64,000 nucleotides of DNA from an uncultured Bacteroidota bacterium (GCA_902594485.1 CACJMJ010000001.1:70574-134573); one strand, 5' to 3'; counted from the stretch's first letter, positions 27,450 to 37,831 are shown. Translations and numbers: made by a program. Notes: a model not told the origin generated them from the letters alone.

Positions 27450-28451
27450 TTAATCTATTTTATGTTTAATGAAAGGGTAATCTTTTTGCTCATATACAAC
27501 ATCGTACATAATTGACTTATCAGGGAAAGGTGAAGATTCAGAGAATTCTTCACAATCAGCAATAATTTTCTTTACTTTTTTATCTATTTTTTCAATATCA
27601 GATTTTGTTCCATACTTCTTTGATAGAATAATTTTTTCAACTTGAGTAATAGGATCAATTTTTCTATACTCTTCAACTTCTTCTTTAGTTCTATATTGTT
27701 GAGCATCCGACATTGAATGTCCTCTATATCTATAAGTCTTTACGTCTAGTAGAGAAGGTCCTTTACCTGACCTTGCATGTTTAGCACACTTGTCAATAGC
27801 CTCAGCAACTTTAACAGGATCCATTCCGTCAACAGGCATTGATGGCATTTCATATGGCTCACCCAATTTCCACAAATCTTCTTGGCTTGTTGTTCTAGCC
27901 ACAGATGTTCCCATTGCATATCCATTATTTTCAACGATATATATAACCGGAAGTTTCCACAAAGCAGCAAGATTGATAGATTCATGAAATGCACCTTGAC
28001 GTATACCACCATCACCTAGAAAACATAGTGTAACACTATCTCTATTAAAATACTTATCTCCAAAAGCGATTCCTGTACCTAAAGGTATTTGTCCACCAAC
28101 AATTCCATGTCCACCGAAGAAGTTATATTTTTTTGAAAAAATATGCATAGAACCACCCAATCCACCTGAAGTTCCTGTTGCTTTTCCAAATAGTTCAGCC
28201 ATAACAAACTTTGGATCTTCTCCGAGCCCAATAGCATGCACATGACTCCTGTAAGAACTTATCATACGGTCTTTCTTCGGATCTATTGAGTGAAGGCATC
28301 CAGCTAGAACAGCTTCTTGACCATTATAGAGATGAAGGAAGCCTCTAATCTTTTGTTGAATATATTTTGCAGCGAGTTTATCTTCAAACTTTCTCCATAA
28401 AAGCATATTTTCATACCAATCCAAATAAGTCTTTCCAGTTATTTTTTTCAT
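27450..28451 (-). CDS. pdhA: Pyruvate dehydrogenase E1 component, alpha subunit
   Basis: E1-alpha binds thiamine diphosphate and decarboxylates pyruvate with E1-beta. From ATG 28451 it is 333 residues, containing HLYNGQEAVL, SYRSHVHAIGLG, the thiamine motif FLGDGGIRQGAFHESIN...IVENN and the phosphorylation-loop-like YRYRGHSMSDAQQYR. The frame remains open 28 codons upstream, but that would cross the promoter at 28487-28517 and reach the murF start, and MKKITGKTYLDWYENMLLWR is the family N-terminus. The beta subunit gene is not nearby, as I recall for other flavobacteria. Confidence 0.95.
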   Translation of the reverse strand: MKKITGKTYLDWYENMLLWRKFEDKLAAKYIQQKIRGFLHLYNGQEAVLAGCLHSIDPKKDRMISSYRSHVHAIGLGEDPKFVMAELFGKATGTSGGLGGSMHIFSKKYNFFGGHGIVGGQIPLGTGIAFGDKYFNRDSVTLCFLGDGGIRQGAFHESINLAALWKLPVIYIVENNGYAMGTSVARTTSQEDLWKLGEPYEMPSMPVDGMDPVKVAEAIDKCAKHARSGKGPSLLDVKTYRYRGHSMSDAQQYRTKEEVEEYRKIDPITQVEKIILSKKYGTKSDIEKIDKKVKKIIADCEEFSESSPFPDKSIMYDVVYEQKDYPFIKHKID

Positions 28452-28486
28452 ATAAATTAGTTGAAGTCTGTTAGTATAAGACGAAG

Positions 28487-28517
28487 CAAAAATACTCATT
28501 TCTTTAGTATATTGCAA
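28487..28517 (-). promoter_or_regulatory. Promoter of pdhA-pdhC (-33 and -7 boxes)
   Basis: On the minus strand TTG at 28515-28517 is followed after 20 bases by TATTTTTG at 28487-28494, matching both Bacteroidota elements. The leader to the pdhA ATG at 28451 is about 30 bases. Confidence 0.65.
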
Positions 28518-28527
28518 TAAAATTAGA

Positions 28528-29808
28528 TTGGACACGAAAAAATTATATTCATTATTTACTTCATCAAGCGGAGTTTCAATTGATACAAGAAATCTTATCA
28601 GTAATCAAATTTTTTTTTCATTAAAAGGTAAAAATTTTAATGGTAATAATTTTGCTCTGGAAGCATTAGATAAAGGTGCTAGTTATAGTATAATTGATGA
28701 TAAAAGTATTTTAAATAAAAATCAAAATCTTATATACGTTGAAGACTCTCTTAAAGCTCTTCAGGATTTAAGTTGTTATCATAGGTCTCAATATGACACA
28801 AAAATAATTGGAGTTACTGGTAGTAATGGAAAAACAACTACTAAAAATCTAATTTATTCAATACTTTCTCAAAAGTATAATGTCATTAAAACAAAAGGTA
28901 ACTTAAATAATCATATTGGAGTTCCCCTTTCTCTTTTTGATATAAATGAAGAAGTTGATATTGCAATTATCGAGATGGGAGCTAATCATGTTGGAGAGAT
29001 AGAGAATCTATGTGAAATTGCAATGCCAGATATTGGATTAATTACAAACTATGGTAAAGCCCATCTAGAAGGTTTTGGTGGATTTGAAGGGGTAATTAAA
29101 GGAAAAACTGAAATGTTTGACTACTTAACTCAAAATTATGGTCATATAATTTTGAATAATGATGATAAACTACAGGTTGAAAATTGTAAAGGAGATCTAG
29201 CAGTGACCTTTGGTGAAAAACAAGATTCAGAATATACATTTGACTATATTAAAAGGGATAATCAATTAATCCTAAAAAGTGAAGATTATGAATTTAGATC
29301 AAATATTTATGGAGACTATAATTTCTCTAATATAGCATCAAGCGTATCAATAGGTAAATTTCTTGATTTGACAAATGAAGAAATTCAAAAAGGTCTTGAT
29401 GTATTTAAAAATGATTCTAATAGATCTGAAATAATCCAATTTGGTTCTAATAAAATCTATCTAGATGCATACAATGCTAACCCAACTAGTATGAAAGCTT
29501 CAATATCTAATTTTGATAAAGAATTAATTTCAAATAAGGTATTAGTTCTTGGTGATATGTTTGAACTAGGAGAACACTCTGACAAAGAGCATCAAGATAT
29601 TGTTGACTTAATTGATAATAAAAATTATAAAAAAGTTTATCTCGTTGGTAATATTTTTTTCAACTGCAAAAGTAAAGAAGTACATATTGAAAAATTCAAG
29701 TCTTTGGATGAAATGTCTAAATCAATAAATTTATATGATCTTCATTCAATGAATATATTGATTAAGGGATCAAGAGGGATTGGTTTAGAGAGGCTTATTA
29801 ATTACTAG
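28528..29808 (+). CDS. murF: UDP-MurNAc-tripeptide--D-alanyl-D-alanine ligase MurF
   Basis: MurF adds D-Ala-D-Ala to the stem peptide, completing the cytoplasmic precursor. The 426 residues start with TTG at 28528 giving MDTKKLYSLF and the early VSIDTRNL motif, have the ATP loop TGSNGKTT (97-104), and the central EMGANHVGEI and DAYNANPTSM blocks. No earlier ATG fits. It is separate from the mra cluster and diverges from pdhA with 76 bases between starts; its end overlaps acs by 11 bases. Confidence 0.95.
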   Translation: MDTKKLYSLFTSSSGVSIDTRNLISNQIFFSLKGKNFNGNNFALEALDKGASYSIIDDKSILNKNQNLIYVEDSLKALQDLSCYHRSQYDTKIIGVTGSNGKTTTKNLIYSILSQKYNVIKTKGNLNNHIGVPLSLFDINEEVDIAIIEMGANHVGEIENLCEIAMPDIGLITNYGKAHLEGFGGFEGVIKGKTEMFDYLTQNYGHIILNNDDKLQVENCKGDLAVTFGEKQDSEYTFDYIKRDNQLILKSEDYEFRSNIYGDYNFSNIASSVSIGKFLDLTNEEIQKGLDVFKNDSNRSEIIQFGSNKIYLDAYNANPTSMKASISNFDKELISNKVLVLGDMFELGEHSDKEHQDIVDLIDNKNYKKVYLVGNIFFNCKSKEVHIEKFKSLDEMSKSINLYDLHSMNILIKGSRGIGLERLINY

Positions 29809-31690
29809 AGCCTTTAATAATTTCATCAACAACATCTGGGTTAAGTAAAGTTGATGTATCACCTAAATTATCAAAATCGTTACTTGCGACTTTCCTAAGA
29901 ATCCTTCTCATAATTTTACCCGATCTTGTCTTTGGTAAACCACTTACAATTTGAATTTTATCTGGTTTTGCAATAGGCCCAATAACTCTTCTTACAACAT
30001 CTGTAATTTCACTTTTAATTAAGTCATCTGATGATTTAGAATTAACTATAACATATGCATATATTCCTTCACCCTTAATTTCGTGAGGATAACCAACTAC
30101 TGCAGATTCAATTACTTCCTCATGTTCGTTTATTGCATTTTCAATCTCTGCAGTTCCCATTCTATGACCCGAGACATTTATTACATCGTCTACTCTTCCC
30201 AGGATTCTCAAGTACCCATCATGATCTCTTTTTACACCATCTCCAGTAAAATACATACCCTTGTAATGAGAGAAGTAAGTATCTATACATCTTTGGTGAT
30301 CTCCATAAGTAGTTCTTAATATTGATGGCCATGGAAATTTAATACATAAATTACCTTGAACATTATTATCAATTAATTCATTTCCATCCGAATCAACAAT
30401 TACAGGTTGAATTCCAGGCAAAGGAAGAGATGCATGGGCTGGTTTATTTGGAGTTATTCCAGCAAGTGCAGAAATCATTATACCGCCAGTTTCAGTCTGC
30501 CACCATGTATCAACTAAAGGGCAATTTCCTTTTCCAATATTATCATGATACCAATGCCAAGCTTCCTCATTAATAGGTTCTCCAACAGACCCTATTACCT
30601 TTAAAGAATCTAAAGAGTTATTTTTTAAAGGTTCTAGTCCATGAGCTTGAAGTGCTCTAATTGCAGTAGGAGCAGTGTAAAATTGATTGACTTTATATTT
30701 ATCAACAACATCCCAGAACCTACTAACATTAGGATATGTTGGAACTCCTTCAAACATTACAGAAGTAGCACCGCAAAGCAGGGGTCCATATACTATATAT
30801 GAATGACCAGTTATCCAGCCAACATCTGCTGTACACCAATATATATCATCTTCATCATATTGAAATACATTGAGGAATGTATATGCAGAATATACCATAT
30901 ATCCAGCAGAGGAATGAACAACCCCTTTAGGTTTTCCTGTTGATCCAGAAGTATATAATATAAACAGCATATCCTCTGAATCTAGAATCTCGGGAGCACA
31001 TTCTGAGGAAATACCACTAATACAATCATGCCACCAATAGTCTCTTCCCTCTTTCATATTAACTTTTTGTTTTGTTCTCTCTAATACAATAACACTTTCA
31101 ATTGTCGAACACTTTTCAAGCGCCTCATCAACAACAGGTTTAACAGGAATGGTTTTATTGCCCCTAAAATTACCATCAGAAGTTAGTATCATTTTTGCTT
31201 GACAGTCATTTATTCTGTCGGCAAGAGAGGTAGATGAAAAACCTGCAAAAACAACAGAGTGAACAGCACCAACTCTAGCACATGCTAACATTGCAATTGC
31301 TGCCTCAGGTACCATTGGCATATATATGATTACTCGATCTCCTTTTTTAACTCCTTTGTCTCTGAGAGCATTTGAAAACTTACAAGTTTCTTCATAAAGC
31401 TCGTTATATGTTAAATAAATTGCGGGCTCATTTGGATCATTTGGTTCCCAAATAATTGCTGTTTTATCACCACGTTCTTTTAAATTCCTTTCAAAAATGT
31501 TTTCAGTTATATTAAGCTTTCCATTTTTAAACCACTTAATATCTACACTCTCAAAATTCCAATCTAATACCTTGTCCCACTTTTTTTTCCATATAAAAGT
31601 GTCGGCAATCTCAGACCAAAATTTTTCAGGATCTTTTTCACTTTGCTCATATTTTTTAAAGTAATCGGAAAGACTAGTAATTCTTTGCAT
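29798..31690 (-). CDS. acs: Acetyl-CoA synthetase
   Basis: Acs activates acetate to acetyl-CoA through acetyl-AMP. The 630 residues have the AMP-forming motif YTSGSTGKPKG (about 245-255), DTWWQTETGG, TGDGVKRD and the C-terminal PKTRSGKIMRR with K592, the lysine that lysine acetyltransferases modify in this family. Two bases upstream lies actP, so acetate uptake and activation are one operon. Confidence 0.97.
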   Translation of the reverse strand: MQRITSLSDYFKKYEQSEKDPEKFWSEIADTFIWKKKWDKVLDWNFESVDIKWFKNGKLNITENIFERNLKERGDKTAIIWEPNDPNEPAIYLTYNELYEETCKFSNALRDKGVKKGDRVIIYMPMVPEAAIAMLACARVGAVHSVVFAGFSSTSLADRINDCQAKMILTSDGNFRGNKTIPVKPVVDEALEKCSTIESVIVLERTKQKVNMKEGRDYWWHDCISGISSECAPEILDSEDMLFILYTSGSTGKPKGVVHSSAGYMVYSAYTFLNVFQYDEDDIYWCTADVGWITGHSYIVYGPLLCGATSVMFEGVPTYPNVSRFWDVVDKYKVNQFYTAPTAIRALQAHGLEPLKNNSLDSLKVIGSVGEPINEEAWHWYHDNIGKGNCPLVDTWWQTETGGIMISALAGITPNKPAHASLPLPGIQPVIVDSDGNELIDNNVQGNLCIKFPWPSILRTTYGDHQRCIDTYFSHYKGMYFTGDGVKRDHDGYLRILGRVDDVINVSGHRMGTAEIENAINEHEEVIESAVVGYPHEIKGEGIYAYVIVNSKSSDDLIKSEITDVVRRVIGPIAKPDKIQIVSGLPKTRSGKIMRRILRKVASNDFDNLGDTSTLLNPDVVDEIIKGSSN

Positions 31691-31692
31691 GT

Positions 31693-33360
31693 CTATTTAG
31701 GATATCTTATACTTTCAACTAAATCTTTTATTTTATCTGGTGTAGGTCTTGTCATTCTTGATACAATTAAAGATACGATAAAGTTAATAATCATACCGAT
31801 TGTTCCTATACCTTCAGGAGATATTCCAAATAAGTAATTTTCTGGCAAACCTGGGCCACCAAGTTGAGGCTTGAAATAAAATATATATATAGTTGTAAAA
31901 ACTATTCCTATTATCATTCCAGATAAAGCTCCCTGTTTATTCATTTTTTTATCAAAAATTCCTAAAATAATAGCTGGAAAAAAAGATGAAGCTGCCAAGC
32001 CAAATGCTAATGCAACAACCTCTGCAACAAAACCTGGAGGGTTTAGACCTGCAAGACCAGCAGCAACTACTGCTACAGCTATAGAAATTCTTGCAGCCCA
32101 TAATTCTCCTTTTTCGGAAATATTTGGATTAATATTCTTTTTCAACAAATCGTGTGATATAGATGTTGAGATTACTAGAAGTAGACCAGCAGCTGTTGAA
32201 AGTGCAGCAGCTAGTCCTCCTGCAACTATTAATCCAATCACCCATGCCGGTAAATTAGCAATTTCTGGATTTGCTAAAACCATAATATCTCTATCAATGG
32301 TTAATTCATTCACTTGAGTGTCTGCTACATATTGAATAACTCCATCAGCATTTTTATCATCAAATTCAAGAAGTCCGGTGTTTTCCCAATTCTTGAACCA
32401 TTGAGGCATCTCAGCATATTTAGCATTTGATACTGTATTAATCAAATTCACCTTGGCAAAAGCTGCAACTGCAGGAGCAGTTGTATAAAGTAATGATATA
32501 AACAATAGAGCCCATCCTGCAGAAATTCTTGCATCTCTAACTTTTGGAACAGTAAAAAATCTTACAATTACATGAGGAAGACCTGCTGTTCCAAACATAA
32601 GAGCTGCCGTTATAAAAAATACATTTATTAAGGTTGTACGATTAATATCGGTATATTTCTCAAATCCAAGATCTACGGATAGTTGGTTTAAGTTTTCTAA
32701 TAGATATACTCCATCTAATGTTTTACTTCCAAATCCAATTTGAGGTATTGGATTTCCAGTAGCTTGAAGAGAAATAAAAATTGCTGGAACAGTAAATGCA
32801 AATATTAAAACACAATACTGTGCAACTTGAGTATAAGTTATTCCCTTCATTCCACCAAGCACTGCATAGAAAAAGACAATACCAATACCAATAACAACTC
32901 CTAAATCATAAGGTATTTCTAAAAATCTTGAAAATGCGACACCTACCCCTTTCATTTGACCAACAACATATGTAAATGAGACAAAAATTGCACAGATCAA
33001 TGCTACTGTTCTAGCCGTCTGCGAATAGTATCTTTCACCAATAAAATCAGGAACTGTAAACTTACCAAATTTTCTAAGGTATGGAGCTAAACATAGTGCT
33101 AATAAAACATATCCACCTGTCCATCCCATTAAGTATTGAGAACCACCATAGCCAAGAAATGAAATGATTCCAGCCATAGAGATGAATGAAGCAGCGGACA
33201 TCCAATCAGCAGCAGTTGCCATTCCATTTATGATGGGATGTATACCTCCACCCGCAACATAAAACTCCTTGGTGCTTTGAGCTCTTGACCATATTGCTAT
33301 TCCGATGTAGAGCGAAAAGGTTACACCAACTAATAAATATGTCCAAAATTGTGCATCCAT
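31693..33360 (-). CDS. actP: Sodium/solute symporter, ActP (acetate permease)-like
   Basis: A 555-residue SSS-family sodium symporter with about 13 membrane helices. The conserved GMATAADWMSAASFISMAG segment of the substrate/sodium site is near 45-63 and GTAGLPHVIVRFFTVP is present. Paired with the DUF4212 subunit and next to acs, its likely substrate is acetate or another short organic acid. A soluble insert lies between helices around 285-355. Confidence 0.92.
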   Translation of the reverse strand: MDAQFWTYLLVGVTFSLYIGIAIWSRAQSTKEFYVAGGGIHPIINGMATAADWMSAASFISMAGIISFLGYGGSQYLMGWTGGYVLLALCLAPYLRKFGKFTVPDFIGERYYSQTARTVALICAIFVSFTYVVGQMKGVGVAFSRFLEIPYDLGVVIGIGIVFFYAVLGGMKGITYTQVAQYCVLIFAFTVPAIFISLQATGNPIPQIGFGSKTLDGVYLLENLNQLSVDLGFEKYTDINRTTLINVFFITAALMFGTAGLPHVIVRFFTVPKVRDARISAGWALLFISLLYTTAPAVAAFAKVNLINTVSNAKYAEMPQWFKNWENTGLLEFDDKNADGVIQYVADTQVNELTIDRDIMVLANPEIANLPAWVIGLIVAGGLAAALSTAAGLLLVISTSISHDLLKKNINPNISEKGELWAARISIAVAVVAAGLAGLNPPGFVAEVVALAFGLAASSFFPAIILGIFDKKMNKQGALSGMIIGIVFTTIYIFYFKPQLGGPGLPENYLFGISPEGIGTIGMIINFIVSLIVSRMTRPTPDKIKDLVESIRYPK

Positions 33361-33361
33361 A

Positions 33362-33604
33362 TTATTCTTCTAAATTGTGTTCTTTATCTAATTTGTTCAT
33401 TAAATAAACATATATGAAAATTAGCATTACAAATATGTAGATTGAACCCTGTTGTGCAAACCAAAATCCAAGAGGAAAACCTCCTAAAAAAATTGAGTTG
33501 AGATTTTCTGCAAATAAGATTCCAAATCCGAAAGATGAGATAAACCAAATCGTTAAAAGTATTCTTAAATACATAATATTTTTTTTCCAATATTTTTCTT
33601 TCAT
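33362..33604 (-). CDS. DUF4212 small subunit of sodium/solute symporter
   Basis: An 80-residue protein with two membrane helices (about 12-30 and 50-70) and the FGFGILFAENLNSIFLGGFP and GFWFAQQGSIYIFV features of DUF4212. These small proteins are consistently encoded before an ActP-type symporter and are thought to be an accessory subunit. One base separates it from actP. Confidence 0.9.
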   Translation of the reverse strand: MKEKYWKKNIMYLRILLTIWFISSFGFGILFAENLNSIFLGGFPLGFWFAQQGSIYIFVMLIFIYVYLMNKLDKEHNLEE

Positions 33605-33671
33605 ATAATTTTCATTTTTTGTTAAATTATCAATTTAAATTAATAACATAAAGAATAATAATACTTCATTA

Positions 33672-34163
33672 TTACTGCTCATCAATCATATTTTTTGGAT
33701 ACTTCCCGTGCTTTCTCATATTCTCTTTGGTTAGTATTTTAAAAGAATCTGATTTTGGGCAGTTCTTAATAATTTCAAAAGATTGCTTCGGCATTGATGT
33801 CAGTTTCCTTGTCTCTGTATTTATAAGGCCAAATGCAAGATCAAGATGAGCAAGATGATTTCCATCATTATCATAAAAATTTTGAAATAAAGAAAAGAAT
33901 CTTCCATCTTCACTGTATCCATTTATCTCAATATTAATTCTAAATTCAACTTCAATTAAAATTTCCTTGTAATAATGAATATGTTCATAGAACAACACTG
34001 GTCCAATTTTAAAATTTTCAAAAACATCTTTATTTAATTTAATGAAAGAGAAAAAGGAAACTCTTGTATCAGCTGCATATTTTATATATGCATGATTAGC
34101 AACATGCCAATTAGGATCTAGGTCTGTCCATGATGCAAAAAAGGTTTTTTCAAATTTTTTCAA
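33672..34163 (-). CDS. Hotdog-fold acyl-CoA thioesterase
   Basis: A 163-residue 4HBT-type thioesterase: the N-terminal FFASWTDLDPNWHVANHAYIKYAADTR contains the aspartate and the hydrophilic-hydrophobic pattern of the YbgC/FadM group (DxDxxxHVNNxxYxxY), here with A replacing the first asparagine of the HVNN motif. Predicted to hydrolyse an acyl-CoA; substrate unknown. Start is TTG at 34163; no ATG fits upstream. It is in the same direction as the acetate genes but 67 bases away. Confidence 0.85.
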   Translation of the reverse strand: MKKFEKTFFASWTDLDPNWHVANHAYIKYAADTRVSFFSFIKLNKDVFENFKIGPVLFYEHIHYYKEILIEVEFRINIEINGYSEDGRFFSLFQNFYDNDGNHLAHLDLAFGLINTETRKLTSMPKQSFEIIKNCPKSDSFKILTKENMRKHGKYPKNMIDEQ

Positions 34164-34203
34164 TGTAATTATATAATTGGTAAATTCAATTTAGGAAATT
34201 ATT

Positions 34204-34701
34204 TTAAAAGAAACTCTCGCGATATCCCCAAAAAATATCAAAATAAAAAAATAGGAAACTTAGACTAATTAAAAATTTAATAACACTTCCTGCAATGACA
34301 CCAACAAATGATCCAAAAGCAGGTTTTATTGAATCTTGAAAAGATTTTTTTGTTGACATTTCACCTAATAATGCTCCCATAAATGGACCAATAATAATTC
34401 CTATAGGACCTAAAATTATTAAGGCTACAATCAAACCAACAGTAGTTCCAATTTGACCAGATCTAGTTCCACCTAACTTTTTTACACCTAATATTGGAAT
34501 AATATAGTCTAGAATTCCAACAGATACAGCTACGGTTAGAGTAATTAAGATAAAGTTTAAGTTAAACTCAACTGCTGTTGTTAGATATAAAAGTAAAATA
34601 CCTAGCCAAGCAGTTACTGGGCCAGGTATAACTGGGATAAAGCTCCCAACAATTCCAATTAAACATAATATTAGACCTAAGACTAGAAGTATTAAATCCA
34701 A
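34204..34701 (-). CDS. DUF456-family membrane protein
   Basis: A 165-residue membrane protein with about four or five hydrophobic segments and the glycine-rich GTRSGQIGTTVGLI and GPFMGALLGEM blocks that mark DUF456. Function is unknown. The start is TTG (34701) immediately before the membrane segment; there is no alternative ATG. Six bases separate it from the upstream SnoaL-like lipoprotein gene. Confidence 0.82.
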   Translation of the reverse strand: MDLILLVLGLILCLIGIVGSFIPVIPGPVTAWLGILLLYLTTAVEFNLNFILITLTVAVSVGILDYIIPILGVKKLGGTRSGQIGTTVGLIVALIILGPIGIIIGPFMGALLGEMSTKKSFQDSIKPAFGSFVGVIAGSVIKFLISLSFLFFYFDIFWGYRESFF

Positions 34702-34707
34702 TATGTT

Positions 34708-35199
34708 TTATTCAGCAGGTTGAGTCTGTCTATCGTAAACAATTATCAAACTAACTAGTCCGTCAGTAAACTGAATATCTAGCATAGTTCCAGTAGAGGT
34801 TTCAACTCCATCTACTGTTGTTAATGTTTGGTGTCCAGCAATCATCCATGTCTCCCCATTATTAACTCCTTCATAAGGCATTCCCCAAAAAGGATTAAAT
34901 GAAGGTGATGTTTGGTCAAACCAAGATTGAAGACCTTCCAAATGTGCTGATTTACCTTCAACAGTTCTACCGTCAGAATAATAGATAACAAGATCTTCAG
35001 ATAACATAGATGCTACAGCTTCTATATCCTTTTGATTATGAGCATCTATAAATTTGTTATATAGATTAGTTGTTTCAGCAGGTCCTGCAACAAATGTTTC
35101 ATTTTCATCACCAAGCCAAAAACCAAAACCTTTAGTTTCTTCAACTTGTGTATCACATGATGCAAATAAAATTGCAAATAGTAAAATATATTTTCTCAT
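34708..35199 (-). CDS. SnoaL-like (NTF2-fold) lipoprotein
   Basis: A 163-residue predicted lipoprotein: signal peptide ending in the lipobox LFASC with the lipidated C15. The mature part (about 45-160) has the SnoaL/NTF2 pattern, FIDAHNQKDIEAVASMLSEDLVIYYSDGRTVEG followed by a long curved-sheet region. These folds bind small ligands or act as isomerases; nothing here identifies a ligand. It lies between ppc and the DUF456 gene. Confidence 0.82.
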   Translation of the reverse strand: MRKYILLFAILFASCDTQVEETKGFGFWLGDENETFVAGPAETTNLYNKFIDAHNQKDIEAVASMLSEDLVIYYSDGRTVEGKSAHLEGLQSWFDQTSPSFNPFWGMPYEGVNNGETWMIAGHQTLTTVDGVETSTGTMLDIQFTDGLVSLIIVYDRQTQPAE

Positions 35200-35238
35200 T
35201 TTAAATAATTATTAGTTATTTATTAAATATAGAAAAAG

Positions 35239-37812
35239 TTATGCAGAGTTTCTACTAGCATTAATGTTTCCATATAATGATCTTGTTATAATCTTTTCAA
35301 ATGTTGATTTATCTATATTTTTAATTTTACCTGATTCAATCTCTTTTACCATTTGTAAGGCATATTGTTGAACTGTAATTAGAGGCATTACTATTGATTC
35401 TCTTGTCTCAATTGAAAGCTTATTTGCGGGCTCATTTTCCATGAGCTCTTTGAAGTTAGAAATTTTAAGTAACATTTTTTTTGTTAAAATATATTCATCA
35501 TTAATTATTTTCCAAAAATCTCCAAATTCTTCATCTTTACTCATATAAGATGTTAATTCAAAAAAAGATTTTGTCAGGCTCATCATACTGTTTGATACAA
35601 GAGCTCTAAAAAATGGCACCTCCTGATATAGCAATTTAACATCCTTTATCTTATTATTCTTGTAAAAATAATTTATGGATGAACCTAACCCATAAAACCC
35701 AGGAACATTTTGTTTAAGTTGATTCCAACTTCCTACAAAAGGAATGGCCCTTAATTTGTCAAAATTAAACTCATCACCTTTATCTCCCCTCTTTGAAGGC
35801 CTACTCCCAATATTAGTTTTTGAATAGTATTTAATCGTGCTCATTTTTTTCAAATAAGGTATAAAAGAAGGGTGACCTTTGAATTTTTTATATTCATCAT
35901 AACTAATTGAAGAGAGTTTTTCAATTGTTTTCCTATTTCTTTTATTAAATACTTCAGAGTTAGATAAAATTCTATTTTTAATTCCTGAACTAATTAATTG
36001 CTCCATATTATATTGAGAAGATTTAATTGTACCAAAGTTTGAACTAATAGTTTGACCTTGAACAGTAAGTTGGATTTCATCAGATTCAATAAAATCTCCT
36101 AAAGAACTGTAGAATTGGTGTGTATTTCCTCCGCCTCTTGCTGGAGGCCCACCCCTTCCGTCAAAAAATATAACCTTAATTCCATATTTTCTTGAAATTT
36201 TAGTTAAAGACTCTTTGGCTTTTAAAATACTCCAATTGGCAGTAAGATATCCACCATCTTTTGTTCCATCTGAAAATCCTAGCATAATATTTTGAAGATT
36301 TCCCCTCCTCTTAAGGTGATCAATATATAGTCTGTTAGAGTATATCTTATCCATAACATCACTAGAATTTTCTAAATCCGAAACTGACTCAAAAAGAGGC
36401 ACTACATCTACATTGAAATTATTTCCAAGTATTAATCTCATCATTGTAAAAACTTCAAAAATATTTATTGAGGTGCTATTATTGCTAATGATGTATCTGT
36501 GACATCCTTTTTGACCATTAGATTTTTGAATTTTGGTAATTAGCTCAATAGACTCAATAGTTGACTTTACAATTTTATTTTTAAATTTAGTTGAATTAAT
36601 TTGTGCATTTAAACCTGATAGTATCTTTATCTTTTTATCCTCTGAGAATTTCTCATATTTAGAACCCAGTTCATCTTTATAGTAAACATCTATTATATTC
36701 TTAAATACTTCTGAGTGAATTGATGAGTCTTGTCTAATATCAAGTGATGCAAAATGATATCCAAAAATATTAACCTTATCTATAAGGTCTTGAAGTTCAT
36801 CTAGAAATAAACATTTATGATCTTTTATTAAGGTTTCTTTAATAAAATTTAATTTTTCTTTTAAAACCTCTAATTTAATTTTAGGCTCTTTATTTGTTTC
36901 AAAGATGCTTATCCACAAAGCGTTTTCAATATCTACAATAACTTCCTCGACTTTTTTAAAAGTTAATTTTCGTCTTAAAACCCTAACATCTCTGTAATAG
37001 TTCTTTATTATATCACTTCTTAATTTTTTAGCAGTATTAGATGTAATTTCTGAAGTAACAAATGGATTTCCATCTCTATCACCACCAGGCCAAAATCCAA
37101 TAGATATAAGGTCATAGTGATTGAAGTCATTATCAAAAATATTTGATTTTATATATTTAAAAATATTACTTACTGAGAAATAGAATACATTTTCTAAATA
37201 CCAAGATAGACTAACTGCCTCATCGAAGGGCGTTGGTTTTTTCTGTTTAAAAAATGGTGTTTTTCCTAGCTGGGATAATAAATTTTTAATTTCAGTTAGA
37301 TCATTATTTTCAATTGAATTAGCAAGATCTGTTATAATTCCTAATACTGAACCGGGATAGAATTGGGTGGGGTGAGCTGTTAAAACAGGCTTAATTTTGA
37401 ATGACTTAAGATATTTTTTTAAATCTTCTTTTTTATTTGAAGACTCAACTAATTCTTTTAGATTTCTTAGAGTCCCTACTCCATCCATATTATTTACTTT
37501 AGTAAATGATGCATCTTCAATTGCATCAAAAAGAACTACTTGTCTTTCAATATATTGAATGATCCTAAATAATAATGATATTTTGTCATCTTCAGAATAA
37601 CCCTCACAATATTTGATAAAAAAGGTTTCAACTATAGTTTTTGGGTCTTGTTTTTTTGAATAACCTAACTTACAAAATTCTTTGAAAATTGGTAATATAT
37701 TTCCTGTCTCTGAAATACTCTCATATGGAAGAGTAGAAAAAATACTGTTATATATATGAAACTTTGAAAGGACACTCTCTTGAAATCTTTCTTTCTTAGT
37801 TAATTTCTTCAT
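35239..37812 (-). CDS. ppc: Phosphoenolpyruvate carboxylase
   Basis: PEPC carboxylates PEP to oxaloacetate, refilling the TCA cycle. The 857-residue protein has the catalytic histidine in VLTAHPTQFYPG, GFWPGGDRDGNPF, the PEP-binding FFDGRGGPPARGGGN, and GSRPSKRGDKG. Spacing and wording (HPTQ rather than HPTE) mark a divergent Bacteroidota-type enzyme. The ATG at 37812 lies 19 bases after a candidate -7 box. Confidence 0.95.
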   Translation of the reverse strand: MKKLTKKERFQESVLSKFHIYNSIFSTLPYESISETGNILPIFKEFCKLGYSKKQDPKTIVETFFIKYCEGYSEDDKISLLFRIIQYIERQVVLFDAIEDASFTKVNNMDGVGTLRNLKELVESSNKKEDLKKYLKSFKIKPVLTAHPTQFYPGSVLGIITDLANSIENNDLTEIKNLLSQLGKTPFFKQKKPTPFDEAVSLSWYLENVFYFSVSNIFKYIKSNIFDNDFNHYDLISIGFWPGGDRDGNPFVTSEITSNTAKKLRSDIIKNYYRDVRVLRRKLTFKKVEEVIVDIENALWISIFETNKEPKIKLEVLKEKLNFIKETLIKDHKCLFLDELQDLIDKVNIFGYHFASLDIRQDSSIHSEVFKNIIDVYYKDELGSKYEKFSEDKKIKILSGLNAQINSTKFKNKIVKSTIESIELITKIQKSNGQKGCHRYIISNNSTSINIFEVFTMMRLILGNNFNVDVVPLFESVSDLENSSDVMDKIYSNRLYIDHLKRRGNLQNIMLGFSDGTKDGGYLTANWSILKAKESLTKISRKYGIKVIFFDGRGGPPARGGGNTHQFYSSLGDFIESDEIQLTVQGQTISSNFGTIKSSQYNMEQLISSGIKNRILSNSEVFNKRNRKTIEKLSSISYDEYKKFKGHPSFIPYLKKMSTIKYYSKTNIGSRPSKRGDKGDEFNFDKLRAIPFVGSWNQLKQNVPGFYGLGSSINYFYKNNKIKDVKLLYQEVPFFRALVSNSMMSLTKSFFELTSYMSKDEEFGDFWKIINDEYILTKKMLLKISNFKELMENEPANKLSIETRESIVMPLITVQQYALQMVKEIESGKIKNIDKSTFEKIITRSLYGNINASRNSA

Positions 37813-37831
37813 TTGATCTAATACGGAAACA

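Noticed and set aside
28452-28535. Upstream extension of pdhA
   Set aside because: It would cross a full promoter and the murF start; the conserved N-terminus begins at 28451.
33656-33674. Inverted repeat TAATAAT-N5-ATTATTA near the thioesterase stop
   Set aside because: Only seven A/T pairs in A+T-rich DNA and no T run; likely chance.
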